The position numbers and the translations under genes were made by a program. Positions 10,201 to 24,754 of a DNA stretch of 64,000 bases are shown here, one piece after another. How positions within the stretch are numbered: position 1 is the first letter of the stretch; each line of letters opens with the position of its first letter. The stretch spans positions 102,409,372 through 102,473,371 of the forward strand of contig OZ023274.1 in the NCBI GenBank assembly GCA_964007475.1. The letters are read 5' to 3'. Under the pieces are notes generated by a model that was given only the letters and a program-made list of their open reading frames with translations, ran no database searches and was not told the origin of the DNA. This DNA is from Hybos culiciformis. Taxonomy: Eukaryota > Arthropoda > Insecta > Diptera > Hybotidae.

Positions 10201-13200
10201 GACACAATAAGTATTATACGAAATTGCACTATTATAAATTAAAGTTTTTATTTAAGCTTGCTGTGTAAAAGATCCAAAAAACCATATACTTTTAAAATTA
10301 TATATAATAAAAACCGAAACAGGGTAATGTAAAAGATTATGTAGAAATTACTATCTTTTTGCTCGAATTTATTTCATATCATATATTATTCAAAAAATAT
10401 ATAAAGAAAAATTAATGTATTAGGGAACGCTTGAAATACATATCCCGGTTAATTAAAATATTAATTAATTTAAATAAATAAATCACTTTTATAAAGGGAG
10501 TAAAAAATTATCCAATGGATTTACCTTCAGGACCATCAACGGATCAAACAATCGTTTTTAAACATTTCCATTGAAATTTCATCGATTTTTAGAAATTATA
10601 GGATTAATCAGGTCCCTATACCTAAAAACTATATATTATCAATTATAAAGATTACAAAGAACTTTCATCAAGATTTTACTAGGATTATCCTTATAAGGAC
10701 CTTCCTAAAATTTATTTTTATAAAATTCATTATTGAAAAGGAAATTCACTCAAGCGATATTTTCGATCTGTTTATTTTTTTTACTTTATTGAAAGCCTAT
10801 ATATACTTTAGAGTTAAGTGAATGAGTAAATAATGATTATTTGCAAGTTTATCAATAATTCTAAATATAATATTTAATTTTTGGGGAATATCAATATTAA
10901 CTAAAAAAAAAAAAAAACGTTAGTTTTATATGTAATTTATTGTAGACAAATCTTATTAAATTCCATTTAAAAAGGGTATATTTCTTAAACCTTTGTCAAT
11001 GTTTATCATCGTCATTGACATTCATTTAATTCGGATATCTCATCTTGTTCTTATATAGGTTTTATTTTTTTATTTTATTTTCTTTTCTTTTTTTGTTTTC
11101 CCTCAAAATATAATTTTGTAATTTTATCCTCTTTCTGGAAAACAAAGGATAACACATAAATAAAAAGTGGAGATCTATTTCAGAAAATCAAGTACTTGAA
11201 CTCAAATTTTTATTTTTATCTTTAGGCCTTCTGGGTTTATATAAAATAAAAATTTTAGTTATATTTAAAAATATAACTTAATTTTTATTTTTAGAAAAGT
11301 AAATATTTATAATATTTTTTTTTTGCTACACTCACAGCTGATCTTCGAATAATGAATATGGATAATAATTGTTATACTTAAATTCTTCTTTAATAGGGAT
11401 AAATATTAATACAACTATATTATTATATATATAGTATTATCTTTGCAGGATATCCTATTTTTGTGTATAGTGTAGCATTATCATACTATACAGTTTAGTT
11501 TAGTTTAATTCAATAAACTATTAGTAGTTCTTATATTTTCTACGTATATTTTTAAATACATTTTATTATAAACTAAAATGATATTTTATATCTTTTTATA
11601 TTTACAGATTAAGGATTAAGGAATCCCTTGGAACAAAGGCAAAGTAAAACTAAAAACGATATTATATTATTAAGGATATAATATATATATGAAAAAAAAA
11701 ACGTTCTGCATCCTATATATCCTTTACACTTTAATAGAAAATTTTCTATTAACTTTTTTACAACTTAAATAATAAATAAATATTAATCATTTATTTTTTT
11801 TTAAAGCAATAATGAAATTAATAACAATTATTTTTGTAAAAATGTTTACCCAATTATGTTGTTTTTCATTAATGAATTATTAACCATGTCCTTTTTCCTG
11901 ATTAAAGTAATATGTCATATAATGGAGAGAGAGTATGATATGTATAAAAAAAATACATATGAGTATACCTACTTTTAATTTATGTAATAAGAATTTTCAC
12001 ACGCAACGTTTATACCAAGTTTTTGACAATCATGCTAGAATTTTACCCAATCTTTCCAATTTATAGATTTCGTTACCTATATATACAAAAAAAACTGAAA
12101 AAACGAAATGAACTGGAAAATTAATTATTTATAAAACTTTTTCTTATTAGAAGGTATGCTGATTTGGGTAAACGTCAAATATGGGTACTAAAAAAAACAT
12201 TTTTGGAAACTTTATAACTTTTTTTTCTTAGTTTTAAATTTGGCATATCATTTCAGTTAGCGCCAATCAAATTTTTAACATGGTCCTGCCCCTTTCAGGC
12301 ACGATACTTATTCACTAAAAATATATGGAAGAATAATATGCATTATACATCAGTGCCAACGTATAAACGTAATATCCTTTAAATATATTTAAATTATATA
12401 TAACATACATGTTATGACTTCCTTTAAATTGCGCTAAGAAATAAATTATTTACTATAAGTAAAATATTTCCTTGTCCTTGTATATTGCTACACAGATAAA
12501 AAGGTCAAATTTCTCGTTGAAATTTATAATTTGTAAAATTTCATTGTGAAAATGATAACATAAACATTATTTTATGATAAGAAAATATAATAAAATAAAC
12601 ATGCGATATTTATCATTTTTGATATATTAAGGTTTATATTTTTAAATAAAATCAAAAAAAAAAAAACTTTTATCTTGATATATCAAAAACTATATTTTCA
12701 TTCACAGTAGGTACGTGAAATGTTTGACATGCCATGATAGACTAAAGGGAAAATAAACGTATATATGTAGGTACGTAAATGATAAATAAACATTAAATTA
12801 GATTGTAATTATACGTATATAATGTGATTGATAAGCATTATGAAAATTAAAAAAAAAAAAGATTTTTATATTCTTAAGATTCATAGTACTTGTACACACA
12901 TTGTACATTGTATAGTAAGTACTAAAGTTAATCAGATATTAATTCCAAATCTCGTTCATGAGCTTGTATTCTGTAATATTGTAACTTTTTTAATAACTTT
13001 CGATTTGGATAAAAATTACAAAAATTTTACTTTCATAAAAAAAAAAATTATTTAAATATTTCTTTCAACAAAAATTATCGGATGTAAAAACATAGTAATT
13101 TTTATTTCTATTCTAAATTTAAAGAAAAATGCATTAAATTTATTTTTATGCAAAAAGAGAAAAAATAAAATAAACAAATAAAGTTTACGATATACGAAAC

Positions 13201-14227
13201 AACATTATTTTATTTATTTTAGGAGAAAAAAAAAATATATACAACAGTATTTATGCTGCATTTTACATAAAATTTGGCACATAAAAACATATAGGTTTTA
13301 TCTTCTTCTTTTTTTTTTTTTATCTAAAATAGTAATTTTATAATTCATGATGGTTTTATTGGTTTGCTTCCGATAGTGCACATATATGTTTAAGTTAAGG
13401 AATGCACGACTACCCCTCCAATTTAAAGAATTTAAAATAAAATTAAATTTAAGAAGAAATTTTTGGAAAAATGTTTGTATTCACATCAAAGAATTCATAT
13501 TATTCATAATGATTGTAGGTTTGCAAAGAGGAAGAATCATAACTTTTTTTTAATACTCGGAGGAGTACTCAATGATCGTTGTGATTCACAATAGATTCCA
13601 GATTAATTCAAAATGGTTTCTAAAATCTCTAAAAAATAACAACTTAATCTGAAGTGAATTTATGTCCAAAAAATAATACATTAAATATAAGATTTAAGCT
13701 TTGTACTCTTTTTTTTTTAAATAACTTTGAAAATATGTATCAAAATAATCCCAAAAAGAAAATTTATTATTATATTTTTTTTTTGTTAAAGTATCGAATT
13801 ATACAAAAAATTTACATCAACTGTAAATATTTTTTTATTATCCTATTACAAGTATAAGAAACTTTTCAATCAAAGAAAAAAAAACTCTTAAATTCTTGAA
13901 GAATGCACATTTCAATTTAGTTAATCTTTCTAAACACAAAAATTTAATCCGATATTTCTAAAGTTTCAATAGAAGATGGTATATACAAGAAAAAGAAAAA
14001 CTACTTAAACTTTTGAGGAAGAAATAATAAAAAAAAGGGAAAATAAGAGCAAAAGCCTTGTTAAGTCGAAAAAGAAGTTTAGAATTTGCAATTACATCCT
14101 CCATAAAAATAAAGCATATAAAATATTTTAAATTTATTATTGTTATATGTTATATCAAAATTCAATATTACACTCTTCTGTAAAAAAATATTTCAAGTAA
14201 GAAGAAATGGATCTCCAAATGAATCTG
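7243..14227. other. Gene-free A+T-rich stretch
   Basis: About 7 kb without a supported gene. A minus-strand open frame at 8178-8429 has a somewhat protein-like start containing C-N-P-E-T-C-K-N-C, but it matches no family I can name and dissolves into A+T-rich sequence. A slightly G+C-richer patch lies at about 9345-9400. The rest is homopolymers and simple A/T repeats. Confidence 0.5.
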
Positions 14228-14655
14228 TTATGCCTTGAGCACAGCTAATACCGCAAAGCAATTTTGAGCTACTGTAAAAACCGATTTTCTGCGTTATTTC
14301 TTATTTATTTTAAATAAAAATTATGAAAAACGAAAGATATTAATTTTATTGATTTTTTGTAAAAAGAATTTCTTAAAATGATTTCATAATTAATTAGAAA
14401 ACTGAATTTATTTTTTTTTTGCTCCAGAAAAAATTGACTACGTCACAAAATATTTTTTTTGTTTCTTTTTCACAGCGTTTCTTTTGCATCGAAATTTGGT
14501 TTTGCTGCATTTTTCTGTCACAATCATATTATAAGAAAACAAAAGCAGTTGTTTGCAGTTGATTTTTTTGCTTTCAGGTAAAATTAGCTGTGAACAGGTT
14601 TCCGGAACATTCCTTCAAAAATTGCTTTGCGGTATTAGCTGTGCTCAAGGCATTA
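14228..14655. mobile_element. MITE with 37-bp terminal inverted repeats and TTA duplication (PIF/Harbinger-like)
   Basis: The left terminus (TGCCTTGAGCACAGCTAATA, from 14231) is mirrored at 14617-14652. The match is near-perfect over about 36 bp, with one extra A inside. Both sides are flanked by TTA (14228-14230 and 14653-14655). A 3-bp TWA duplication is characteristic of PIF/Harbinger. The 422-bp element has no transposase ORF, so it is non-autonomous. A Tc1/mariner assignment (TA duplication) would require asymmetric termini and is less likely. Confidence 0.75.
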
Positions 14656-17600
14656 GTGTCACTAAAATGCTAAAGTCAGCATGGAGAAGAAACAGTGAAT
14701 TAGCATGTACTCGAGAAGAATAAAGTTAATAAATTTGAACTAAAAGACCAAGAGATATGTCACTGAAATAGGTCGATGCAAATTGAAACTGAATATAACA
14801 TTTCATGTACATGTATGTAATCTTAATTCGTTGAGATGACGTCATTAAATCGCGGAACCACGGTTATCGTGGAATCGACATTTAATATACTCAAACTTTT
14901 AATCACACTATTGATAGCTACTTGGTTTTCGACTTATAGAAGAACAAGTTTTCAAAAAAATTCAATCTGATTATTTGTACAATAATTCAATCGACACCAA
15001 ATCATTCCAACATTCTCAAAATATAACTTTACTGAAAATTATCTTATTGCAGTATTCAAGCAAACATTCCACATTAAATTCTTTTTCAAGTAAAATAATC
15101 CTCTTAGATTTCCCACTAAAAATATACATCAAACACAAGAACAAAAAAAAAAGAAGAAAAGTTAACAAATATCTTTGATTTCTTTGACAGTAAGTGCTGT
15201 TGTAAAATGACATAAAAAAAAAACAGAAGAAATTTGCACAGCTAATGAGAATGATCCCCTTAACAAAAAAAAAATAAATAAATCTACGCATTTCCCAAAA
15301 TGCAAGATAAAATAACAACAAATATTAGAGATATGAGAAAATAATCTAATGAAAAACAAATTTAAAAGAATTATTTTTTTGTCCCATAGTATAGTCATTG
15401 TATAAAATATGTATACTGAACATAAAAATATAATATGTTGTACATATAATTGTAAGTGAACTAAAATATTCTTCATTATCATTGATGCCGACTTTTGGTC
15501 AAACATTAAGATTTTTCCGATTTGTTCAGTAATCTGATTGACTGCCTAAAGTGAAACTGTGTACAGGCGCTACCCCGAATTTTTTTTTCAGACGATCTCT
15601 TCATACAATACCCAGGCAATATTCCAATATTGACATATTAAAATCATAATTTCATGATCAAACTAATATTAAAGACTATGTCTCATCAAAATTGAACGAA
15701 ACAATTTTTTTTCAATCATGTTTTTATAGCAAAATATAATTTTCATTAAATATAAAATAAAAAAAACATATATTGAAAACTATTTTAAGGTCCTTTGAAA
15801 AAATTTCTTTAAAGTATTTTTTAAGTTGTTGATAATTTTTGTATTTTGTTAAAAATTTTCCAGCCGAAATGTGTCTTCTTTTTAATAAAAGTATGCACCA
15901 GATGGTCAAACAAGCATTATATGATTTTTCTTATTTCATTATGGTCCTTTTTATATTAAATAATTTAGAAAAATATAAACCACACTGAAATATTTTGGGG
16001 AACAAAAAATATTGACTAACTTAAAAAGCTAAAATATAAGATCTTTATATTTTGTAAATTTTGGTATTTTATAGAAAGCAGTAAACTATTATGAGTTATT
16101 TATTTATGAACAATGAAATAAATTGAAATCCATACTGTAGGAACATTACGATGTATTTATTGTATTTAAAAGCGAAGAATTAATTACGAAAAATATTTTT
16201 TGCTTCTGAAATTTTAATATTGAACATTATTCAAGAATATAAATCGTATAAGAACAAATATATTAAAAATTGAAAGTGTGAGGCACTTTTTCTTGCTGTG
16301 ACAAATAGATAATCTTGCCAAAGTCATCCACTTCGATTTGACCTTATGCAGCTATCTATTTTTCTTTCAGTTGTATATTAATCAATTTTTTAATTAAACA
16401 GACAGTATTTAAATTAAGCGATAAGAAGTATAAAACGATCGAGCCCATAATTATTTCATATATAATTATTATTATAATATCACACTATCTGACGATAGTG
16501 AAACTTTATTTTTTATACGAGTATATAAGTAGTAAGAAAAAAAAACAATTTATAAAAATTTTATTAAAAAAAAGAAAACTTGGGATAACGAGAAAAAAAT
16601 TATTAGTATTTTATTCTCATGAATAAAAATTGTCGTTTGTTTTCTATTTTCTGCACATTATTTATTCATTTAAAAAAGGATTTGAATATTATATAAAAAT
16701 CCTTGTGATGCGTTCTCTGACACCCAAAATGGTTTAATTTTTGAAATTTTAAATATAATTTAAAAGAATAAAAAGTTTTTTTTTTTTTAATAAAATTATT
16801 TACATATTTTATTCTTTAAATTTTGGTAAAATATATTTTTCAATCTTTTTTTTTTTTGGTTAAATTATAATTAATGTATAAAATTTTCTAAGAAAATAAA
16901 TCAAAAAATTACCACAAGTTTGTAAATGAATAATGTAATTTTTTGAGAACTTTATTTAGATGACGGACACTAAATGTGAACTTATCTAAAATCATACACG
17001 TATAAATGGTATGTATACTGAGCAGTCTTTAGAAATTTCTGCAACATTGGATGTTCAGAACTTGCAGAAGTTTATTGGTTGGCTTGTTACTCCGCAGAAT
17101 TAATGTCATTTCACTAACAAAAAATTAAAATAAATGAATATCGGAGATTTGAAGCAAATTTGTCAATAACTAATGGGTAGAAAGGCTCAGATCCACCAAG
17201 TGTAACAACATGTTGAATATACACATATAACAAAACAAGAAATAAATCTGTACAATTAAATAAAGGTGTGAGATATGAAAATTTTTAATGAAAATTTTTA
17301 AAAGAAGATAAAAATAATAATAATAATAATAAGAAAAGCATCTTGAGCGATTTTTATTTATGATTCAATTAAAATTTCAATTTAATTTTAAGCACGATAG
17401 AATCACAAGATAAATTACTTCAAATTTTATAAAGATTGTTGTTATTGTTTGTTTTATATATATTTTTTTTTTTTTCGATGAAAAATTGAAAAAGATTTAT
17501 TACTTAATAAATCTTTTTGTTTAATTTAGGAAATAAGAAAATCAAATTAACAATAAATTGGTTTTTTTTTATTGTTGTTAAATATTATGTTTTTTAAATA

Positions 17601-20600
17601 AAAAAATAAATAAAATATATATATTCTTTATATAAATTATATTCATAAACAAAAATAATTTATAATAAAATATGGAAATTTTAAATTAAAATAATAAAAT
17701 AATATTTATTTTTAAACATAATTTATGTTAAAATCAATTTTTTGGAATTTTTTTACTATATATATATATACATATATATATCGTTAATAAATAACACGAT
17801 TACATAATATAAATATATGCTTCTGAATTAATAATCATAAATTTTATTACTATGAATCAATGTTAATTCTGTACACAACTTCTACTGTCTTTATACTGAA
17901 CATAAACATATGTAAATAAAATCAAATTATAAACATTTTTCATAAATACCTAAATATAAGAATAAATAATGTCACTTGTCAGAATAATGAAATCATATTT
18001 CATTATGTGTCAATACTGATAAAATAGAAATTCTAAAAAAAAGAAAATTTTATCTGTTCATGGTTTTACACATGAACATTTTCATTCATCAAAATATTTT
18101 GTCTCATCAAAAAATAATATCTACTGTCCAATTCATACATAGTACTTTATGTCATTTTTTTTATACTCATTTTGTATTTTTATTATTATTATTATCATCA
18201 CTTCATTAAGTAAAAGAAAATTTAACAATATATAATTTTTTTTTTTTGTTTTTTCTTGCTATATTAAATAGCTTTTTACTACTATTATAGTAGGGTGTTG
18301 GAATGACAAGTAACTTGGAAAGGCATATAGTGAAAAAATCAGTGAATTGATAACAATAAATTATTTTAATTTCTATATTTATTTAATTATTACTTATTTA
18401 AGTTAAAATCGTTAGTTATCCAAGATTTTATAGTAATACGAATGAGCAGGGTTACGTGAAAAAATTTTATGTTGCAGGATAGGGAAATAGCCAAAAAATA
18501 CAAACGTGGATAACTTAACAGGAGTAATAAATCTTAGTTCTTTTATATACTTCGTAGTTCTTTTACATACAAAGAAATATAAATTTTTGATCATAAACTA
18601 CCTACAAGATATTCATTAAAAAGTTTACGATTTTTTTTTCCTATATTTATGCAATTAATGAAAACATATTTTTGTACAGCCGATAAAAACATGTTAAAAA
18701 CTATAAATAGAATTTAATATAAGATTATGAACTTTTTATTTGAACAACATGCAACAATGAAAATCAATTTATTATTCTGTATAAAAATTATATGTTTACA
18801 CATACATAAGGGATTTTTATAAATGTATATCAACACTGAGATATATTAAAAGCTAAAATAACATGCCAGGATGAAATAAATTTTATTTTACGCCTTCAGT
18901 TCTATATATTCTGTATTTAATAACTTGTCTTTTATATATTTTATTTCTTTTACTATATTCTGGTTCAAACTTATCTTATTTTCCTTCTATTAAAATTTTC
19001 TTAGCAATAAAAAATAAATTATCTAGAAATTTATAAAATAAAATTAATAACACTATTCATATTCTTATGATCGTAAAATATGGAAGTTTTAGCTTTATAA
19101 CAACTGATAATACTTCAAGTTCCGCGAATTGATTCCCGTTTATTCAAAAAATGCTTCTCGTTCGATATTTGATTATGAAGGGAAGCAGAAATTTTCGAGA
19201 CTTTAAAACTTCATCTAATGTCATCTATAATGTCATCTATAATCTATAATGTAGATATTTTATTTCACAACTCCATAACACAAAATAAATTTCAAAACTC
19301 CTCTATATACATACTTTACAATATCTTATCAATTTCTGGTGAAGCTACAATTAATTCATGAATAATTTTCTTTAATATATATTATTTTAATTCAACAATG
19401 TGATATAATTCACTTTTCTGTATACTCAAAGATCATTTGTTAAAAATAAAAACCATAACTTCAAAAGAATATTTACGGCTTTATAATCTTTGAACTTCCC
19501 AAACCATTTGGTCATTCATCTTTCGCTTTGGGGTTTCAACTTTCAAATGAATGTATATAAAAAGGATACAATCAGGCAAAGAAAAATTTATGAATGACTA
19601 AAATATATCGTATATATTAAAAATATTCCCAATGCGAATAAAAATTCCAGACAATACATAGTATTAAAAAAAAAAAAAAACCTGATACTAACAATCTTTT
19701 AGCTAACCTCTGTAAAAAGTAAAGTGATAAGATTCACAATGGAAAACATAGAGAAAAATATGTAAAATATCTACTTAAGAAAAAAATAAATAAATATTGT
19801 GATTTATTGAGCTTTATATAAAGGTAAGTGATATAGGTGATTTTTGTGAAAAATAATTTTGGCATGCCGTTTATTTAAGTGAAAATCTTTAAGGCAAAAA
19901 AAAAATTGAATTTAAAGTACTAAATTCTCTGAAAAAAAAAAATTCTACAAAATTTCACATACTGTAAAATTATGAAATATATACCGAACAGTAACTGATT
20001 AAATAACGTCAGCCAGTTTTCAGATGAAATTAAAGTTTTGAAGTTTTAGGCTGCAAAGAAGAAATAATCAATTCAACACCAAAATATTATTTCATATATA
20101 TTCTTGAACTCTTAACACTGACAGTGTTATATAGAACGCAGATAACGTGTCAAAAGCCGATGATTTTAATACATAATAATATTTATAGGTTATTAACATA
20201 AATACATTATATAGATATAAATAAACATCATAGAATTTTTTTTTTCTAGGATCGACATAGAATTGATTATTATTTTTTTGTTTCTTTTTTCTTTATTCAT
20301 AATTTATTATGATTGAAAGTGAATTTTCATAATAAATAAATATTATACATGTACATAAACAAGAATTAAAAAAAAAAAAAAAAAGATAAGAAAAACAAGA
20401 TAGGAAAAGAAGTAATTATGAATAACGAATGTAAATTAATGGAAAGAGGAAATCATGATATTTTATGTTGAATGAATAAGAATAAATCATTAAATTTCTT
20501 TGAAAATCTTAAGGAGGGTATAATTAATAATATTCCCTACAGAGAAAAGACTTAATATTTATATTTATATACTATATAAAAAAAGTAAAAGTTTATTCTC

Positions 20601-23600
20601 AGGGAGTTGTTGTGTTGATAAAGCAAAAAAAAAATTTTTTTTCTATTCATAATTGATTTAATGAAATCTCTGTGAAATATATATATGTATATTTTTAAGA
20701 AATAAATGAACAAAAAGCTATTAAAGTTGTTGCTTAAGTTAAATGAAGACAAAAAGTAAGTTTAACTTATAAAAAAAATCAAATCTCAGCCGCTTATTTC
20801 GATGGTTTCAAAAGCAGCGTATCGTTAAGATTTTGATTTAAAAATAAAATGTTGAAGCCCTGAGCAGGATTTAATTTTTTTGTAATATAAGAATAGAATA
20901 ATGATTGAAAATTAATTTAACTTGCGTATTAATTTTGGTTCTTAGCACTACTGGCGGCCTATAAATATTACTTGCCCCTTTTAAAAAAACAAAATATTAC
21001 CATATGCTACTAACTCCTTTTTCCTAAGCAAAACATTACTATACGTATGCATTTAAATAAATACAAAACCGTGCTTATAATACTAGTTGTTAGTTAGTGC
21101 AAAATTTATTATAGTTTTATTTTTTTTTTCTTGTGCAAAACAACTTTGCCTACAGAGTTAAGTGGTTTTTTTAGTCTAATGGATGGATGAAAATAAATAC
21201 ATAAATATATATATTTTCTGATTTAGGTTCATTGACCAATACCACAATTATTCAAGTGCAGCCCTAAAAAATTTTTTGGTTATTATTCTTTTTTCATTTA
21301 TATGGTGATAAAATATTTATCTTTTTTATGTTATATGCATTGTAGATATAAATATCTGTGTGTATAAGAAAAATAGTTAATTATTTTTATTGTTTTGCTT
21401 TCATATCCAGTAGAGCTTTAAAGATATTATTTTCTCATGAATTTTCTATCAGTTTAGAATATACAAATTGAGTGTGTTAAAGCATAGTATTGTGGTACCA
21501 ACATTAAAGAACCCAATCAAAATATACAGATAAAGAAAAGTTGTTAAATTTAAACAATTATTTTGTCAAACTTTATAACAAAAATTATATTCAAATGATT
21601 TGAAATTTCCAATTTATTATTTTTGTTTCAAGCCTTGTTTAAATACCAATAATAAAACTCACTTTATTTCAATTTAGTTTAAAGTTAATCATATTACATA
21701 GTTTTATACTATGAAAAGGACTATTTTTTTCTTCTGTCTATACAAAATAATCAATTCCAAAGTCATGCAACAATAAATATTTGATTTTATTAAAGAAAAA
21801 AAAAACTTATATGACATTCACTCCCCTATTCGAAGTAAAAAAAAAGAAACGAAAACATTGGGAGAGGTTTAATTTCTTCAGCCAATATATATTAATTCAA
21901 ACAAACTCTTGTGATAATAATAATTCAAAAACTACTAATTTTTATTTAAACAAATTATGTTTATAATTGCTGCAATAAATTAAAAAAAAAAAAAAAAAAA
22001 AATACAAAACAAAATAAAATCATTGTAAATTATTTTTCTCTCCACACCCTTCAAAAACCACAAAAAAAAAAAGTTCTTTACAATAATATAAATATAATAA
22101 AAACAAATAAAAAACAAAAAAAAAAATATAATTTATTAGTCGCATAAAATATAAAAATGTGTACGTACAAGATATATTATGTAGATATAAGTAAATGTAT
22201 ATAAACATAAATCTACAAAAACGTTATGTGTTTGTTATACTAGTAACCGTAATAATATTAATTACTCTACCGCAAAATTTTGAAAAGTTTACTTTAAAAG
22301 GTAAAAAAAAAAAGTGCTAGAAAGTTTAGACAATTTGTTTTGGGGGAAATATATAGTTTGATAAACGTATTCATTAGTTTATTTACTAACTATATATTTA
22401 TTAATTCCAGATAGCTTGACTTAAGCTTATTGCTTGCTTAAGGAAAGATTTTTATTAATTTTTTATTAATTAATATTAAAAACTTGTATCTTCTTAATTT
22501 TAAATTTTGTCAAAGTTTCTTAAGAAGCAAAACTAGTGAAGATACTTAAAGATTTTGATAGTAAAGATATCGTCAATAATTATTAATATACCAATTTTAT
22601 AATTAAAAAAATTATTATTTAATTTAACTTTCTGTATTGTTAAAAAAAAATTAATTCGCTTAAAGGATTGGATGATTACTTAATGATGGTAAGGAAAAAA
22701 AAAACGAAAAACGAAAAATAATCCTTTTAAGAAATTGAATTGAATTTATGTGTTATTGTGGTTGGTTAGGAATTCGGTTTTATAAACAAAGAAAGCTTTT
22801 AGTTCTTTTGATCGGCAGTAACATTCTCGAAAGTCACTTCTGTTTCTAACAAACATGTTAAAAAAATTTATAGTTATTTTTAGTTAAAGACTAATTGCTT
22901 CTCCCAAATTTTTTTTTTTAAATTCGTACAATTTTTACAGGTCCACAAGTCCACAGATTACAAGTTTTATTCTTCAATATATGTAATAACAAGAAAATAA
23001 TGTTTTTTATTATGTTACTGATGTTCTTTGATACTTGGCGGCGATAAAATGTTAAAAGAGAATATCCAAACTGCGTTCACTGAGGTATTTGAAAATCCGA
23101 TGTATTGGAATATTTTTAAAATTTTGGGTTAATAATTATTTGGTATCTTCTACATACATTTATATATAAGTTTTTAAATCATATTAAAAAATAAAAATGA
23201 ACTTAAACCAATTTTTATGGTGATGCGATAATAAAATTGAAAACCCATTTAATTTTTTTTTTCTGTAGTAGTAATAAGTGGAAAACAGATTTTTTTATTA
23301 ATGTGAATTGAGTTTTTATGATTTTAATGGAAAATATATCCTTAAGCTCTTTTAAGAAATAAAATAGAAAATAAAATTTCATTTGCCAATTTAAAGTTAT
23401 GTGTAATGAAGATAATAACATCTGTTTTAATATACTTATATATGGAATCAAATAAAAGCTTCTGTTATGTAGGAGCACTATGTGTATTATATATATAGAA
23501 TATATTTGATAGACAAAATTTTGTTCAAATCATTATAAAATTAAATTTAAATTTAATATTTATAAATTTTAGAATGAAATTCAAAAAAATATAATATATA

Positions 23601-23798
23601 TAATTGGAAAAAGAAAACCGAATAACCACAATAATGAATCCAAAAAAAAATTTCTTAAGTCTCTTGTTAACAAATTAATTAATTAAAATATTATTAACAA
23701 TTTAAAAAAATTATTTTATTAAATTTATTTTAAATAAATTACATGATAATATCTTGAATATATAGTCAGTAGTTTTATTTTTCTCATCATGTATCTTT
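14656..23798. other. Gene-free A+T-rich stretch
   Basis: No supported gene in about 9 kb. It contains a cluster of short palindromes (14836-14872), an AACACTG/CAGTGTT-type palindrome near 20116-20130, an (AAT)n run near 17311-17330 and a short tandem AATGTCATCTAT near 19216-19253. A 27-codon frame at 23049-23132 is described under findings. Many A/T runs throughout. Confidence 0.5.
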
Positions 23799-24092
23799 GT
23801 TTCTGCGCAACTGGTATTTTATTTTGGTTCTGCACAACTGGTATGCTTCTGTACAACTGGTATTTTGGTTCTGCACAATTGCTATGCTTCTGCACAACTG
23901 GTATTTTGGTTCTGCACAATTGCTATGCTTCTGCACAACTGGCATTTTGGTTCTGCACAACTGGTATGCTTCTGCACAAATGGTATTTTGGTTCTGCACA
24001 ACTGGAATGCTTCTGCACAACTGGTATTTTGCTTCTGCACAACTGGTATGCTTCTGCACAACTGGTATTTTGATTCTGCACAGCTGGTATGT
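23799..24092. repeat. Minisatellite, 41-bp dimeric unit, 14 monomers
   Basis: Fourteen copies of a TTCTGCACAACTGGTAT core alternate between a long form ending ATTTTGG (22 bp) and a short form ending ATGC (19 bp), giving a 41-bp dimer repeated about seven times. Variants (CAATTGC, CAAATGG, GTACAAC, CAGCTGG) mark individual monomers. Because 41 is not a multiple of three and the unit lacks stops, several frames on both strands stay open across the array. Those frames are not genes. Confidence 0.92.
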
Positions 24093-24096
24093 TTAT

Positions 24097-24123
24097 AACA
24101 ATACAATACAATACAATACAATA
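24097..24123. repeat. Microsatellite (ACAAT)n
   Basis: About five tandem ACAAT units lie directly next to the minisatellite. Confidence 0.9.
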
Positions 24124-24688
24124 AAACAAGATTTTTAATTATAATATTGGAACTAAATATCATGCCTAATATATGTTGCTAGAGGTAGTAAAATCCTTGT
24201 AGAGAAAATAAACAAATAAATACAATAAATATAATGGTTCCACGAAAATATATTATGTATCAATTATAAAAAAACCACTTTTAAGATACTTTATTAAAAA
24301 AAAATTTCTAACACAAAGCCTTTAAAATTAAAAAAAAAAATTATTATAAATATTTACACACAGCTTTGGATAAAAAAAAAATGTAGGTATACATGAAAAT
24401 TTTAGTTAACAGCCCCTAGGTGAATTTGTTCTTCAACAAATATTATAAGATAGATAATTTAATTAAAAGTGTAAGTACTGTAGAAAAAAATTTAATAATT
24501 TTTATTTATTTATTTATTTTTATATTTTTTTTCAGAGAAATTTTCATCGAATTTTATCCAGAGCATGAACAAATAATAAGTTTGTTGTTTAAATTTATAA
24601 TTCAAACTATAGCAAAGAAATGAAGCATAATTGTAACAAGTTAGGGTTTTTTTTTTACCCTTCTCTGATTTCGTGTAAAAATTGTACG
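24124..24688. other. Gene-free A+T-rich stretch
   Basis: Nothing recognisable apart from A/T runs. Confidence 0.55.
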
Positions 24689-24754
24689 GGATTGACAGTG
24701 CAAGAACATACAGAAATTATAGTTGCTCAATATGGCTTTTTTTCAGCGATCTAA
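24689..24754 (+). pseudogene. Relic of a transposase N-terminal helix-turn-helix (tentative)
   Basis: A 21-codon frame reads LTVQEHTEIIVAQYG and then stops at 24752-24754. The pattern (start helix, E-H/R-T-E-I-I, then a Y-G turn) resembles the N-terminal DNA-binding helix of mariner-like and DUF4817 insect transposases. No downstream continuation or termini were found, so this is at most a short decayed piece. The similarity is from memory of the family pattern. Confidence 0.3.

Noticed and set aside
17020..17110. Short open frames in a less A+T-rich patch
   Set aside because: Two competing frames are equally readable, with no splice or family support.
23725..24163. Overlapping open frames on both strands (60-113 codons)
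   Set aside because: They are by-products of the 41-bp minisatellite, which lacks stop codons; cysteine-rich look comes from the repeat.
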